From contig SIJG01000009.1 in NCBI GenBank assembly GCA_023374025.1, positions 1,243,558 to 1,307,557 of the forward strand: a stretch of DNA of 64,000 nucleotides, given 5' to 3'. Origin of the DNA: Heterodera schachtii. Taxonomy: Eukaryota > Nematoda > Chromadorea > Rhabditida > Heteroderidae. Every line of letters starts with the position of its first letter. The first letter of the stretch is position 1. A program made the position numbers and the translations under genes. The notes below the pieces were generated by a model. The model saw only the letters and a list, made by a program, of their open reading frames with translations. It ran no database searches and was not told the origin of the DNA. Shown one piece after another: positions 36,451 to 47,613 of this stretch.

Positions 36451-37800
36451 GCGTGAATCACAAATTTTTTTTAATTTAAAAATTACATAAATTGCTTTTA
36501 TGTAGCATTAATTACTAAAATTACGAAAAAAACAAAGATATTTTAATATACCTAGCTTATTATTTGAGTTAAATCGAAGATTTCCGCGCTAAACATGTTT
36601 TTTTTATTGCATTTCTCACAATCACCGAGAAAACCCAAAACCAATATTATGAAAAATTTTATTTTTTAATTGCGGTTACAACAACAACTTGAGGATTTCA
36701 AGTTAAATTTTGAAAATTCTAAAGCGAAATGGGCGTTTTCTTTTCTGAACTGTAAACAGCATGAAATGCACAAAAAAACGGAGACCACTTCCAAAACATA
36801 GTTTTTGGAGCTCTATCGACTGGTATTTTTTTCCGAAAAAATTTTGATTTTTTCCCGGAAATAGCAAAATTTTTGGCCTAAGCGGGACATTTGAGTCCCG
36901 GGCCCATAACTGGTCAGGGGTCGGTTTTAGCCAAAAATTACCTTAGACCAAAATTGTAGGGCTTTTTAAGCCCTATCGAATGGTACACTTCATGTCCGAA
37001 AAATTTCAAAAAATTCCGAGCTAGGCCCCCTATAAATTTTCAAAAAAAATTTTTGGGCTAAAAGGGGGGTGAAAAATATTTTTCTGGGGTAAGTTAAGGT
37101 GCTGAAACCGAATATGATCTTTATTTTAAGTTTGGGCAATTTTAGAACTTTTTAAAAATTCTTTGTTTTTTGGAAATTTTTTGGCCCTCAGGATTTTGGG
37201 TTAAAATTTGAAAATTCGTAACAAATCGCAGGGTTGATCAATTTTAGTGAACTAAAGCAATAAAATAGAGAAAAATAAGAAGAATTTTATGGGATTTATT
37301 TGGAATTTTATCTCTAAAAATAAAAATGTTATTCCAGAAATTCTGGAAAAATTTGAATTTTCAGAAAAAAAATTTATAACTCAGTTCTGAAAAGTTAATA
37401 TGAACATGTAAAAAGCTTCAAAAATCCGCAATTTTTTCTTCTATTATATAAATTTTATTTGGCATCTTTATCACTTTTTTACGAATTGTTATAAAAATAA
37501 AAGTGATTTTGGCATTCGGGACCAAAGGGGGGAGACCAGGATTTTTGAGTGGACAATTTTTTCATCAGAAATCTTCCAAAAACATGTCCTTAGTGGTATT
37601 TTAGGACGCTGATCACGAATATGAAATCAGTTTTTACTTTTGACATCGTTACGACCTCAGAATCCCTGTGTGATTGGGGATTCTGGGGCATCATTTTGAG
37701 GGGGGGGGGGGGGGGGGGGAAGTTCGGATCCGGGCTAAATAATTCATTTGCTTTTTCAATTAGAATTTCAAAAAATTCTTTTCAATTTAATAAATATTCA
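36451..37800. other. Repeat-rich non-coding stretch
   Basis: Diverged words such as CTCTATCGACTGG and CCCTATCGAATGG recur (36812, 36971). A homopolymer of about 19 G lies near 37701-37719. No gene. Confidence 0.4.
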
Positions 37801-37805
37801 ATCAT

Positions 37806-37912
37806 TGTATTCAAAGTTTCTTCTCTTCTAATCACTGTTTTACCTCTTCTAATCACTGTTTTACCTCTTCTACTCTCTGTTGTACCTCTTACTCCCGTGG
37901 TTGTACCTCTTG
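37806..37912 (+). repeat. Minisatellite, left part
   Basis: Units of about 21 bp: TACCTCTTCTAATCACTGTT and variants, ending with ACTCCCGTGGTTGTACCTCT. Same family as the array at 39054-39690; the Foldback-like element lies between the two. Confidence 0.7.
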
Positions 37913-39053
37913 GTGCTAGGTCGATCCTAAAAAAAGTATCAATGGGGCGTTCCTAAAAAAGTATCAATGTGGGCGATCCTAAAAAAGTATCAATGTGGGC
38001 GATCCTAAAAAAGTATCAATGTGGGCGATCCTAAAAATGTATCAATGATAATAAATAATTAAATTAATTATAATTCAATTGAATAATATTTAAGCAGATA
38101 ATAAAAATATTTTTAACATGAAATATTATTACATCGGAAACGATAATCAATGCTGTCAATATTATTTGCCATATTAATAAAAATTTTCAATTTATAAAAT
38201 ATCGTCCCCTTCAGTGTTAAAATCATTCTTGTCATATATTGACATAAAAAATGAAAATATTTTTTATTAGCTTTATTTTTCTCTTGTTCTTACTTGATTA
38301 TTTGGAAGGCCACAAACTCTACAGAGATAGGATTTGCAGAGAAATTTGAATTTGACTCAAATAATTATGGTCCAGGCTGTGTGCAATTTGGGGTACATAT
38401 AAGGACAAGCAAAAATGCAATTTTTATTGGGAACATTTTGATTTTTGAATGATGGGGACTTTCGGGCTTTTCCGGCTATTTAAATGATTTTTTTTCATCA
38501 ATTTTTCATTACAGTCTAGAATTACATGCCGTTCGTCTGGCTTTTAGAGTTTCCAGGCCGTTCCTCTGTGGCTTTTTAACTGTGGTGTGTTGAATTTCAT
38601 GCCGGTTCTTGGCGGCTTTTATCTCCTCAAATGCCATGGGCATAGCATTATGTTTGTTTCCATCCATTTTTAGCATTTCTTTTTTCTCGCATTTTCATCT
38701 CTTATTACGGACTCAAAAAGTGACGTTATTTTTAATGGAATTAAATTTTTTGCAAAAAATTTACCGAATGGTTAAAATATTTACTGTAGTTTGATCAAAA
38801 AATAATTTTCATTTAATTTAATTGAAATAATAATTTTAAATATTATGATGATACTTTTCAATTGTACATTAATAAAATTGAAAATCGGTCTAAAATTAAT
38901 TGAAAAATAAAATATTTATATAAATTTTAAAATATTTTTATTAACAATTATTAAATTTAATTATTTATTATCATTGATACTTTTTTAGGAACGCCCACAT
39001 TGATACTTTTTTAGGAACGCCCCATTGATACTTTTTTAGGATCGACTCAGCAC
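37913..39053. mobile_element. Foldback-like element with tandem-repeat inverted ends
   Basis: The left end starts GTGCTAGGTCGATCCT and carries five ~26-bp units (GATCCTAAAAAAGTATCAAT plus GTGGGC). The right end carries three inverted units (ATTGATACTTTTTTAGGA) and ends GATCGACTCAGCAC. Inner edges are also inverted (ATCAATGATAATAAATAATT against its complement). Unequal unit numbers in the two ends are typical of Foldback elements. Both flanks are the same minisatellite (GTACCTCTT), so it inserted into that array. Confidence 0.75.
38251..38349 (+). CDS. Short ORF with signal-peptide-like start, inside the Foldback-like element
   Basis: A 32-codon ORF: MKIFFISFIFLLFLLDYLEG then HKLYRDRICREI. 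The first 20 residues fit a secretory signal with cleavage after EG, leaving a 12-residue basic peptide. It is too short to be sure; hydrophobic runs arise easily in T-rich DNA. It could be the first exon of a longer gene. Confidence 0.25.
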   Translation: MKIFFISFIFLLFLLDYLEGHKLYRDRICREI

Positions 39054-39690
39054 GGTACCTCTTCTAATCATCTTTGTACCTCTCTAATCACTGTTGTACT
39101 TCTTCTAATTGCTGTTGTACATCTCCTAACCATGTTGTACCTCTTTCAATCACTGTTGTACCTCTTCTAATCACCTTTGTACCTCTCTAATCACTGGTGT
39201 ACTTCTTCTAATCACTGTTGTACTCTTCTAATCACTGTTGTACTTCTTCTAATCACTTTTGTGCCTCATCTAACCATTGTTGTACCTCTTTTTATCACTG
39301 TTGTACCTCTTCCCCCGTGGTTGTACCTCTTCCCCCGTGGTTGTACCTCTTCCCCCGTGGTTGTACCTCTTCCCCCGTGGTTGTACCTCTTCCCCCGTGG
39401 TTGTACTTCTTCCCCCGTGGTTGTACCTCTTCACCCGTGGTTGTACCTCTTCCCCCGTGGGGTTGTACCTCTTCCCCCGTGGTTGTACCTCTTCCCCCGT
39501 GGTTGTACCTCTTCCCCCGTGGGGTTGTACCTCTTCCCCCGTGGTTGTACCTCTACCGCCGTGGTTGTACCTCTTCCCCCGTGGTTGTACCTCTTCCCCC
39601 GTGGTTGTACATCTACCGCCGTGGTTGTACCTCTTACCCCGTGGTTGTACCTTTTCCCCCGTGAGGTTGTACCTCTTCCACACATTGTTT
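39054..39690 (+). repeat. Minisatellite, right part (20-bp unit)
   Basis: First about 11 copies of the TAATCACTG-type unit, then about 19 copies of TTGTACCTCTTCCCCCGTGG from 39301, with a few 2-bp insertions (GTGGGG) and CTACCGCC variants. Open frames on both strands here are products of the repeat. Confidence 0.9.
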
Positions 39691-39703
39691 AATAACGGGC
39701 GAG

Positions 39704-40142
39704 AGGCCGCGAAGCGGCCTAATAAGAGCCACAAAAAATAAAGACGGGCGCGAAGCGCCCGCCTGAGGTCATCAACATTTAAAAAGCTGCGCAAAGCGCC
39801 CGATTATGCTGAACACAATTTAAAAAACGGCCGCGAAGCGGCCGAAAAGTCCAGTAATAATTTAGAAACGGCGCGAAGCGGCATAAAAATCACCAAATTT
39901 AAAACCGGCGCGAAGCGACAACAACAAAAACTGAAAAAGGGCGCGAAGCGCCCGTCTGAACACAAAATTAAAAAAACGGCCGCGAAGCGGCCGAAAAGCA
40001 CAACAAAATTTAGAAGCGGGCGCGAAGCGCCCGTTCGAGGCCGCGAAGCGGCCTAAAAATCAGATAATTTTTAAAAAATTCAAAATCTCTTCACAACCAG
40101 ATACCTAATCTAGGTAGCGAAGCTCAAGAAGCGCGAAGCGCT
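39704..40142. repeat. Array of about 12 short GC-rich hairpins with GCGAAGC core
   Basis: Short palindromes spaced 20-50 nt apart in AT-rich DNA. Two main classes: GGCCGC-GAA-GCGGCC (39704-39720, 39828-39844, 39977-39993, 40038-40054) and GGGCGC-GAA-GCGCCC (39745-39761, 39939-39953, 40018-40033). Variants lie near 39786, 39869, 39904, 40116 and 40130. Stems of 5-7 bp close a three-base GAA loop. Stems of both classes vary by compensating changes while the loop is fixed. Spacers share AAAATT-like words but are not unique CRISPR-type spacers. Confidence 0.85.
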
Positions 40143-41401
40143 TTATCCCAGCTAAATATCCGACGGTTCACGCACCCGCTAGTTGCACTTTATATTAGCT
40201 ATCGTCTATTTTCTGGATTATGCCGACAGTATCGGTACTGCCCCTTTTCAATTTTTAACTTTTTTATTTTTTGTTAGAAATTAAATTTTAAAACAATTTT
40301 AATTTTTTAGACCATACATAAAAAAGCATTAAGGCTTTTATTAAATTTTACAAAAAGTATTTTCTATATATTTATAATATTTAGGTGCGAATTGATCAGG
40401 GCAAAGCATTTTTCAAATTTGTTACTTATATTTTAAAAATCAGTCGACAATTTGCAATTTTTTGTGCCAATCGGACACACAATTACACCAAAAATTTTTT
40501 TTTTTTAATTTGAAAAAAGAATTAGTTCAGAATAAAGCAGTTTTGGTAATATAGAAGATGTACATAAATGGATCTGAATGAAAAAAATATTATTAACACA
40601 AAATAAGAATTCTACAAATTTACCAAACGAAAGGGAAATTAATCTAAATCCTTAAAATGTGGAGATTGCAATTTTTTGGGCAGAATTCATGAAGAAAAAT
40701 GAATTAACTTTTTGTATGGTGTCACGCTTCTCGTGGCAAAGTTGCACAATGTTGTGCTTGATGTTTGACCGGTAGCCGGGGAGGCCTTGCGCTGGGATTG
40801 GGGGGGGGGGCGGGGGGCTCGGACACGACCAAAGAATAAATAAATTATTTATACACTGCTCAATTGGACAATTTCTGTGATGGTGAATGAGGGAGAGTGG
40901 AAGTGGAAGCGAATTTGGGTATCAATCGGCCAATTTCTTAAAACTTGGTATCATTCGAATGCTTAATGTTTAGAAGCGATGATTAAGCAGAAGCTAAGCG
41001 ATTAAGCATCTCACAAAAAAAATTACCTTTTAAAGAACATTGAAAATTCACAAAATCAGACTTGGAGGGGGGCGGGGAGGGATCGCAAGGCAAGAAGGAT
41101 GGAGTCGCAAATTTTGTTAATTTTCTAACAAGTTCACTAAAAATTCAAAATTTTTCCCGGTGCGCCTATCGGCACCGACGGACCCCAATAACTCCGAAAA
41201 TTTTCCTTAAAAATTTAGCTCAAAATCGCAAAAAATTCATTTTTGGTGACTTTAAATAATAGTTTTACACATTTATTTTTTTCATCAATTAAAATTACGA
41301 TCGGAAATTTTTTATTTTATTTAAATTCTTTATTCGGTTTTTCGATACAAATAATAAGAAGACAGAGATGAAAAAAGTGCAAATTCGAGTAGCTTGCAAA
41401 T
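40143..41401. other. Non-coding region
   Basis: AT-rich, with G-runs near 40800-40820. A GGTGCGCCTATCGGCACC repeat member is at 41159. No gene recognised. Confidence 0.4.
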
Positions 41402-41718
41402 CAAGGTTGCCGCGGGTCCAAAAAAATATCGGGTCGGGTTTCGGGACGAGAAAAAGTCGGGAATTTGAGTGCAATTTGTTAACAGATTTTCACTAAAAAT
41501 TGCCAAATTTTTGCGATTTTAAGCCAAGCGACGCCTTTTTTTGTTTTAAAAAAAATAATGATGAACAAAAAAAGCCAAAAGTTTTAATTTCACTGAACAC
41601 AATCATTTCAAAAAATTTTAATATAAATTCTTAATTGTCCCGAAACACCGACCCAAAATCATCGGGTCGGGATTCGGGTTTCAGGACGAGAAAAATCGGG
41701 TTTCGGGCGGCAACCCTG
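41402..41718. mobile_element. 317-bp hAT-like MITE with perfect 8-bp TSD
   Basis: Ends CAAGGTTGCCGCGGGTCC and the complement of GGGCGGCAACCCTG. A perfect duplication TTGCAAAT lies at 41394-41401 and 41719-41726. The subterminal parts repeat ATCGGGTCGGG and TTTCGGG words. A different family from the TAGGGCT elements. Confidence 0.8.
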
Positions 41719-42243
41719 TTGCAAATTTAAAAAAATTTCCACATAATTTGTATCAAAAATTTGATTATTTCATTGCAAATTTGTATAAAATTATTTTGTC
41801 AAATAAATAAATCATTTCTTTTCATTTTTTCAAAATTTTTTAATTAAAAATCAGTCAACAAATATTATAAATTATATAATATTTTCTATTTCAATTTTGG
41901 ATTTGATCAGACCACGAATTAAAAGCAGTTTCAATTTGCAAGGTATTCAAGGAGTTCGACCATGAAACTGAATGAAATTCTATAGTCAGCAAAGGTTTGA
42001 AGGCACATCTAAATGAGAAATAATTAGCAATAAAATTAATTGGTATAATTATGACAAAGGTTCACTTTGTTAAGCTCAATCAGCTTTTCATGCCCTTCAT
42101 CCTCTTGATTAGAATTAAATCTTGGAGAATAAGAATAACTCATAATTTGATTATTCTGCAGAGTTTCAGAGACAATGCTTCTCAATTTGACGATATAATC
42201 CTAGGTAAAAAGAAAAATTAATTAATAACACCGTTTTGACATT

Positions 42244-43400
42244 TTAATTGGCCACCTGTTCCATGCCAATCCGTTCCTCCACCAGTGCCATTTCCCCAGT
42301 TTCGTCTCGCCCACTCTCCGGCATCCAAATCCACCGACTTTTTGGCTTTAACGGAACGATGCGAAAGTATCCCGGCACAAAGTCATCTCTTTTGTACATG
42401 TAGAAATAATCCGACCCTGAGAAGCCCATCTTGGCCATGAATTCCATGTCCAAACGGCGCTTTGGCTCCCAATTGTCCATGGGGTGTTTGTTGTTGAACA
42501 ACATTCGGTAGAACAGCAAACCGACGAACCACACCAAGTCTTTCCCCAAAGTTGTACTTCTGTTATCCTGAATTTAATTTAAAATATTTATTTAATTGGG
42601 TAATTAAATGGGTAATTAATTGGTTTAATGACAAACTTTGATTTGCTCAGGGCTCATAAACAGCACATCTTTCAGCCAAATAATCTGCTTTTTAGCTCTC
42701 TGTTCTGGCGAAAGTGTCCTTTCCCGCGGGTCTTTGACCTTTTCCAGCGTTTCGTTAAATTCAATTTTCAAATTTCCCGCCAATTCTTCGTCGCCAAATT
42801 CAAATTCATTTGGACAAATCACCGAAAAATGGTCAAATGTCAAAATGCCATCAAAAATTGGCTCATTAGAATTCTGCTGCTGTTTTTTGGAGGACACAAC
42901 AGCAAAAATCAAATTCAGTGCAATTTTTGCGATCGTTTTCGCTGGAACATTGAAATAAAAATCGTGATAATCAACAACAGCCGCCAAATATTCGTTAAGA
43001 GAACATTTAAAATTTGGCGGAATTGGCGAATTGTCTTTCTTTTTAGCTGCTGTTTCTACCGCCCTTTTATGTGCTGAAAAATTTTATGGAATTAAAAAAT
43101 ACCAATAAAAAATAATTCACAAATTTCTATTGGCGTTTGTGCTGAAAAATGGCGCCGATTCAAAACATTTTTGACCATATCGGATCGGCTTTTTTGTTCT
43201 TCCGATTTCATTTGAATCGAAAACTTTGGCGATTTGTCAAACAGCGTAAAGCCTTAAAAATATGTTGTTGTTTTTTTTTTGCTATAAAGTGCATAAAAAC
43301 CTTTGCTTAACGTCAAATTATTCACGGGATTTGGGGCCGAACAAAGAAAAATATGGGCAAAAAACCAAATAAATCCAAAAAATAAAATTGTAGAAATCAT
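42244..43400 (-). CDS. Orphan secreted protein
   Basis: An intact minus-strand gene of four exons. Exon 1 encodes a signal peptide (MISTILFFGFIWFFAHIFLC, SAPNPVNNLTLSK). Phase 1 then leads to GFTLFDKSPKFSIQMKSEEQ; next AHKRAVETAAKKKDNSPIPP and YLAAVVDYHDFYFNVPAKTI; the last exon (from 42544 down to 42244) has LVWFVGLLFYRMLFNNKHPM, WEPKRRLDMEFMAKMGFSGS and ends MEQVAN. About 310 residues. No domain recognised; no transmembrane segment beyond the signal, though the NLIFAVV and WFVGLLFY stretches are mildly hydrophobic. Splice borders and frames are clean and no stops interrupt it, so it is probably functional. A secreted or gland role is an inference. Confidence 0.75.
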
Positions 43401-44120
43401 TTTTGTGAATAAAATGAATAAATTTGTTCTTTCTTTCGTCTATAAAAATAATGAAAATGCAATTTTACGGAAATAACAATCGATATGTTTTTATTATTAC
43501 ATGTTTGCCAAAATGCAATAATATATTGCGAAAATCACATGTTTATCCGTCTAAATATTATTTTATTTTATTTTATTTACTTAGGGTGTAACATAAGTTT
43601 CCGCACAACTTTTTTTAGAAGTTTTTTTGAATATAAATTCAACTAACCAAAATCATGATTCGAAATAGCCCCTATTATTTTCGATAATATTTGCCATTTT
43701 TCAAGCAAGAAATCAATCCCAATAGAAATGTATTTAAGGAGTTTGAATTGATAATGTAAAATGGTCATTTTCGCGGTAGGTATTTTTAAAAAACGCTAAT
43801 TCTCCCGTTCGGAAAATTGAATATGGATGATGAAATTTACGCTGATGAAAAATGTAGTAATAATGGACCATTTACAAAACACGGTGTTCGGTCCGCTCCA
43901 TGACATTAGTATCTTTATTCATTTTATCCAAAAAATAATAATAAAGACATTCAAAAATCATTTAAAATTTTTGGCAACCAAATTGGACAATTCATTTCTT
44001 GATGCTATTATTTGGGGAAAATTTAGAAAAAATATTTTTTATTTTTACATAATTCTGTAATCATATTATAGTAATGTAATACAAGCAGAATTTCTTACAG
44101 TGAATTTTTTGACGCAAAAA
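43401..44120. other. Intergenic, possible mariner-type end
   Basis: TTAGGGTGTAACATAAGTTT at 43582 resembles the outer end of mariner-like elements (TA target), but no second end or transposase was found. Confidence 0.3.
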
Positions 44121-45408
44121 ATGCCGAAAATTAATCTTATGATTATTTTCTTTTTATTTTTAATCGAACTAATTGGTGGAATTGATGAAGATTTATTTGA
44201 TGATTTATGGAAAAATACACAGCTATCGATACCAAAAGTTTTAAAAAAACAAAAATGCACAGAAAATCAATGATAAAGAAAACAATTATTGGCAACAATG
44301 AAAATAATAAACAACAAAATGCTAAGGAAATAATTATAAAATCTGAAAATTACTTATAAAAAGAAAATAAAAACCTAAGCCAAAAAAATTAAGCAAGAAA
44401 TTAAAACAGAACCATTGGAGGAACAAAAGAATTATTTAAAAACAACACTCAAAGTGCCAAAAATTGAATTCGACCAATTTACCGAAAGATCATTTGAAAA
44501 TGAAGATTAAAGATATTGATGAGCAGTTTGATCAAAATGCTCCGTATTCTGATCAGAGTATTTCTGAAATTGATGAGGATTACAATGATACGGTAATATA
44601 CGATAAGACTTCCACAAGCTCGAATAAATAATTATTTTTTAAAATTTAATGGGTCCTTATAATATTTGGTGTAGAAAAAAGAAAAGGAAATGAAAAATGG
44701 GCGCTGATCGAAATACAATTTGTAAATTGAAGAAAAAAAGGACAAAAACAGAAGAGCACTGTACTTCAGGACATAAATAAGGACACAATGATTGAACTGA
44801 TTAGAAAGTTTGATCAATAAAGAAAAGAAAAAATCATGGTTTTAAATATGACGATAAGAAAAGAAAGATATTGAATATATAAATTGCAGAAAATTTGAGA
44901 ATTTGTCGTCATAAAATTTACGAATGGAAGAAGCAATTTGGTAAGAAGAAATGAAAATATTTAAATCTTACTAATTAACTCATTTTAAGATTTATTAAAG
45001 AGCCTACCAAATAAACAAAAGCTGAAAAAATTGAGCAATTCGAAAAAATCAATGAAGAATTTGAAAAAAAAAATTAATTTTAAACCCAATTGGAAAATTA
45101 AAGTAAAAATAGCGAAAAAATTGGTGTTTCGTAGGATTCAATTTATCGTTGGAAGAGAAAATTCGGTTTAATCACTCGTAAGTTTTTTAATTAAATTTAT
45201 TATTTCTTCTTTTAAAAGTTACTTTTCCTTTAAGGAAAGTCCAAAATTTTCACTGGATGCTGAGAAATTGGCTTATGTGGAAAGAAGCGAGGAGATGAAA
45301 AAAAGAAACCAAATGATTAGTAAAAAGAAAATAGCCGAAAAATTGGCATCCCATATACCAACTTACAACAATGGACGAAGAAATTTGGCACCAAACTTAA
45401 CTGATTAG
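44121..45408 (+). pseudogene. Secreted W-K-x-x-F-G helix-turn-helix-like gene, degraded
   Basis: Starts with a signal-peptide-like segment (MPKINLMIIFFLFLIELIGG) and an acidic stretch (IDEDLFDDLWKNT), stop at 44271. Acidic and Lys-rich pieces follow in two frames (TEPLEEQKNYLKTTLKVPK; DIDEQFDQNAPYSDQSISEI). Then three HTH-like units: ENLRICRHKIYEWKKQFG with a donor GTAAGAAG right after; DSIYRWKRKFGLIT with a donor GTAAGT; and KKKIAEKLA, then after a 1-nt shift IPYTNLQQWTKKFG, ending at about 45406. Phases do not fit throughout and stops occur, so it is a pseudogene or badly assembled. The best-preserved member of the family seen at 13 and 29.6 kb. Confidence 0.45.
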
Positions 45409-47011
45409 TTTGGTCAAAAATTGTTTTATCCTGGTAACATTTGGATCAACTCCTTCATTTCTGCAGCATTCTACTGACATACGTTCTTTTCTATTAAGGT
45501 ACCGTATATCTTCTGCATTAATACCGTATATTGTTTTTCGCCTCACTCACTTCGTGTTGTTTTACGGATTCAACTTTCCGGAATAAAACCGATGTAACAT
45601 TATTATTATTATTTTAATTACTATTTGAATAAAAGGTAGGCCATGAGTGCAAAGGCCATCCGAGAAAGCATTACATATTTTCTCTAATTTGCCACCTCTT
45701 AAATGCTGGCTCGTAGCCGGCGGGACGCCCCGTCAAATCGGGGAATGGTGAGAGCGGGGATGACCAAACCAGGATCCCCGAAACAGTGATGAAAATAAAA
45801 AAGAATTTTACTCAAGAAAAAAATAGTAAGCCGAAATGACAAAAGTATGAATGTGGGTGAAGTCACAAAAGTATGGGTGTGAGCCAGGGATGGAATTCCG
45901 AGGCAGCAAAAAATTTCAAATCGGAATTCCGAGGCCCAAAAATTTTCCGGAACTCGGAATTCCAAAGCCCAAAAGTTTTTTGGAAGTCGGAATTTTTGAA
46001 AAAATATAAATTATAAAAATTTTTTAAATATTTTAATAGGCTAAATTTTAAATTCTTAACCAAGAAAAATGTGATTTCTAAAATGTTTTTGGTATATTCT
46101 ATATTTTGTTTCGGTTTTTTGATTAATTCGGTCGGTCGGTTTCGGTTAAAAACGTTTTAAGTGATCTTTTATGAAGCAGAGATGATTTTCATTTTGTTTC
46201 CGCGTATTCAAATAAAGTTTTGAACAAAACTGTTAAAATCGAAAAATTTGAATTTCGACTTTTAGTTCGAAATTGGACCCGGGGTTTGGAATTGGTCGAA
46301 ATGGATGCCGAATTCGTGATCAGCGACCACGAAAACCCTTGGAAACATGTTTTCAAGACTTTTGAAAACAAAAAAATGTTCTCCAAAAAATGGGGCAACC
46401 ATCTTTACTATTACCGAAAATCTTTTTTCATGTAATTTTACATTATTTTAGAACGTGTTTGGGTCAAGGACTATAACACCTTTTTAGCGGCGCGCTAGGC
46501 GTCGCCGGGGAAAATATGTAATTTTTAATGCGATTTGTTAACAGATTTTATCCAAAAAAATGAGTAAATTTAGCGCTTTTGAGCAAATTTTTCAAGATAA
46601 TTAAGGATTTTTAGGTTCCAGCGGTGCCAACAGGCGCTGCCGGGAAAATTTTGAAAATTTAAGTGCTATTTATTAATAGAAATTGTAAAAAAATTGCTAA
46701 TTAAAAAAAAAATCCCGAAAAATTTCGAATTTTTTCATATTCCGTGCCATCCCTTGAGGGGGTGATATCATAAAAGTTGAGTGTAAGGAATTGCCGAGGA
46801 TGGGTTGGCAAAAAATTATTAAGTTCAAAAAAAATTAATTATTCTATTTCATCTTTTATCAAGTGACAATTGTAAATTAATAAATGCTTTAAAACTAATA
46901 AATTTAAATTTTTACATAGAAATAGAAATTATTTTTTAATATTTTTTCCGACTGAAAATATTGGCAAGCTAAGATCAGAGAAAATTTTACAATAACATAA
47001 AATTACTATAA
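45409..47011. other. Intergenic with dispersed repeats
   Basis: Repeated GGAATTCCGAGGC words at 45894-45990. GC-word repeat members at 46486-46510 and 46618-46655, each followed by the GCGATTTGTTAACAGATTTT type of sequence. An ORF at 46220-46435 matches nothing I know and overlaps a recurring ATTCGTGATCAGCGACC word. Confidence 0.4.
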
Positions 47012-47541
47012 TAGTGATGGGAATTTTATGTAAGAAAAATCGCGAAATATGTAAATAAAATATGTATAAAAAATGCTAAAATATGTATGAAATATGCACA
47101 AAACCCCCAAATATGTACTAAAATATGTAAATAAAATTTTTTAAATGGTTATTTTTTGGAAAAAAAATTCCTCGTTGAGGTTGAAACAGGCACAAATTGC
47201 CATAAAAATGACCTAAATAGGCTTAGAAATCACTTTTAGTATTTTAAAAATTAATTTTTGGTATCATTTTTGAAAAAAATCGATTTTTTGTTGTACATTT
47301 TCAAAAAATTTTTTAATTTTTTCATAATAAATTTCTATAAACTCTCAAAAATCCTCAAAATATGTAAAAAAAATGAATAAAAAATATTTACATATGTAAA
47401 ATGTATAAAAACCACGAAACATGTAAATAAAAGTCCCAACTTTTGTTCGCAAACATAAAAAAGAAATTGTTTTTCCTAATATTCAGAGCATGGAGAATCC
47501 AGGAAAAAAAAACATGTAGTTACATAAAATTTCCATCCCTA
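47012..47541. mobile_element. hAT-like MITE
   Basis: Ends TAGTGATGGGAATTTTATGT and the complement TAGGGATGGAAATTTTATGT. The interior has AAATATGTA words and GTTCGCAAAC near 47445, as in the element at 50841. Target duplication not clear. Confidence 0.6.
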
Positions 47542-47613
47542 ATAATAAATCACTAATAAACGCTAACAAATAATTAATTATGGTTCCATTTCACTTCATT
47601 TTCCTTTCCCATT

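Noticed and set aside
39177..39794. Long ORFs on both strands (Pro/Leu-rich, Thr/Gly-rich)
   Set aside because: They follow the 20-bp minisatellite, which happens to lack stops in most frames; no start context, introns or similarity.
39704..40142. CRISPR array
   Set aside because: Repeats are only 15-17 nt, differ in stem, spacing is irregular, spacers are low-complexity, and the genome is eukaryotic.
43578..43620. Mariner-like element
   Set aside because: Only one end-like sequence; no partner repeat or transposase.
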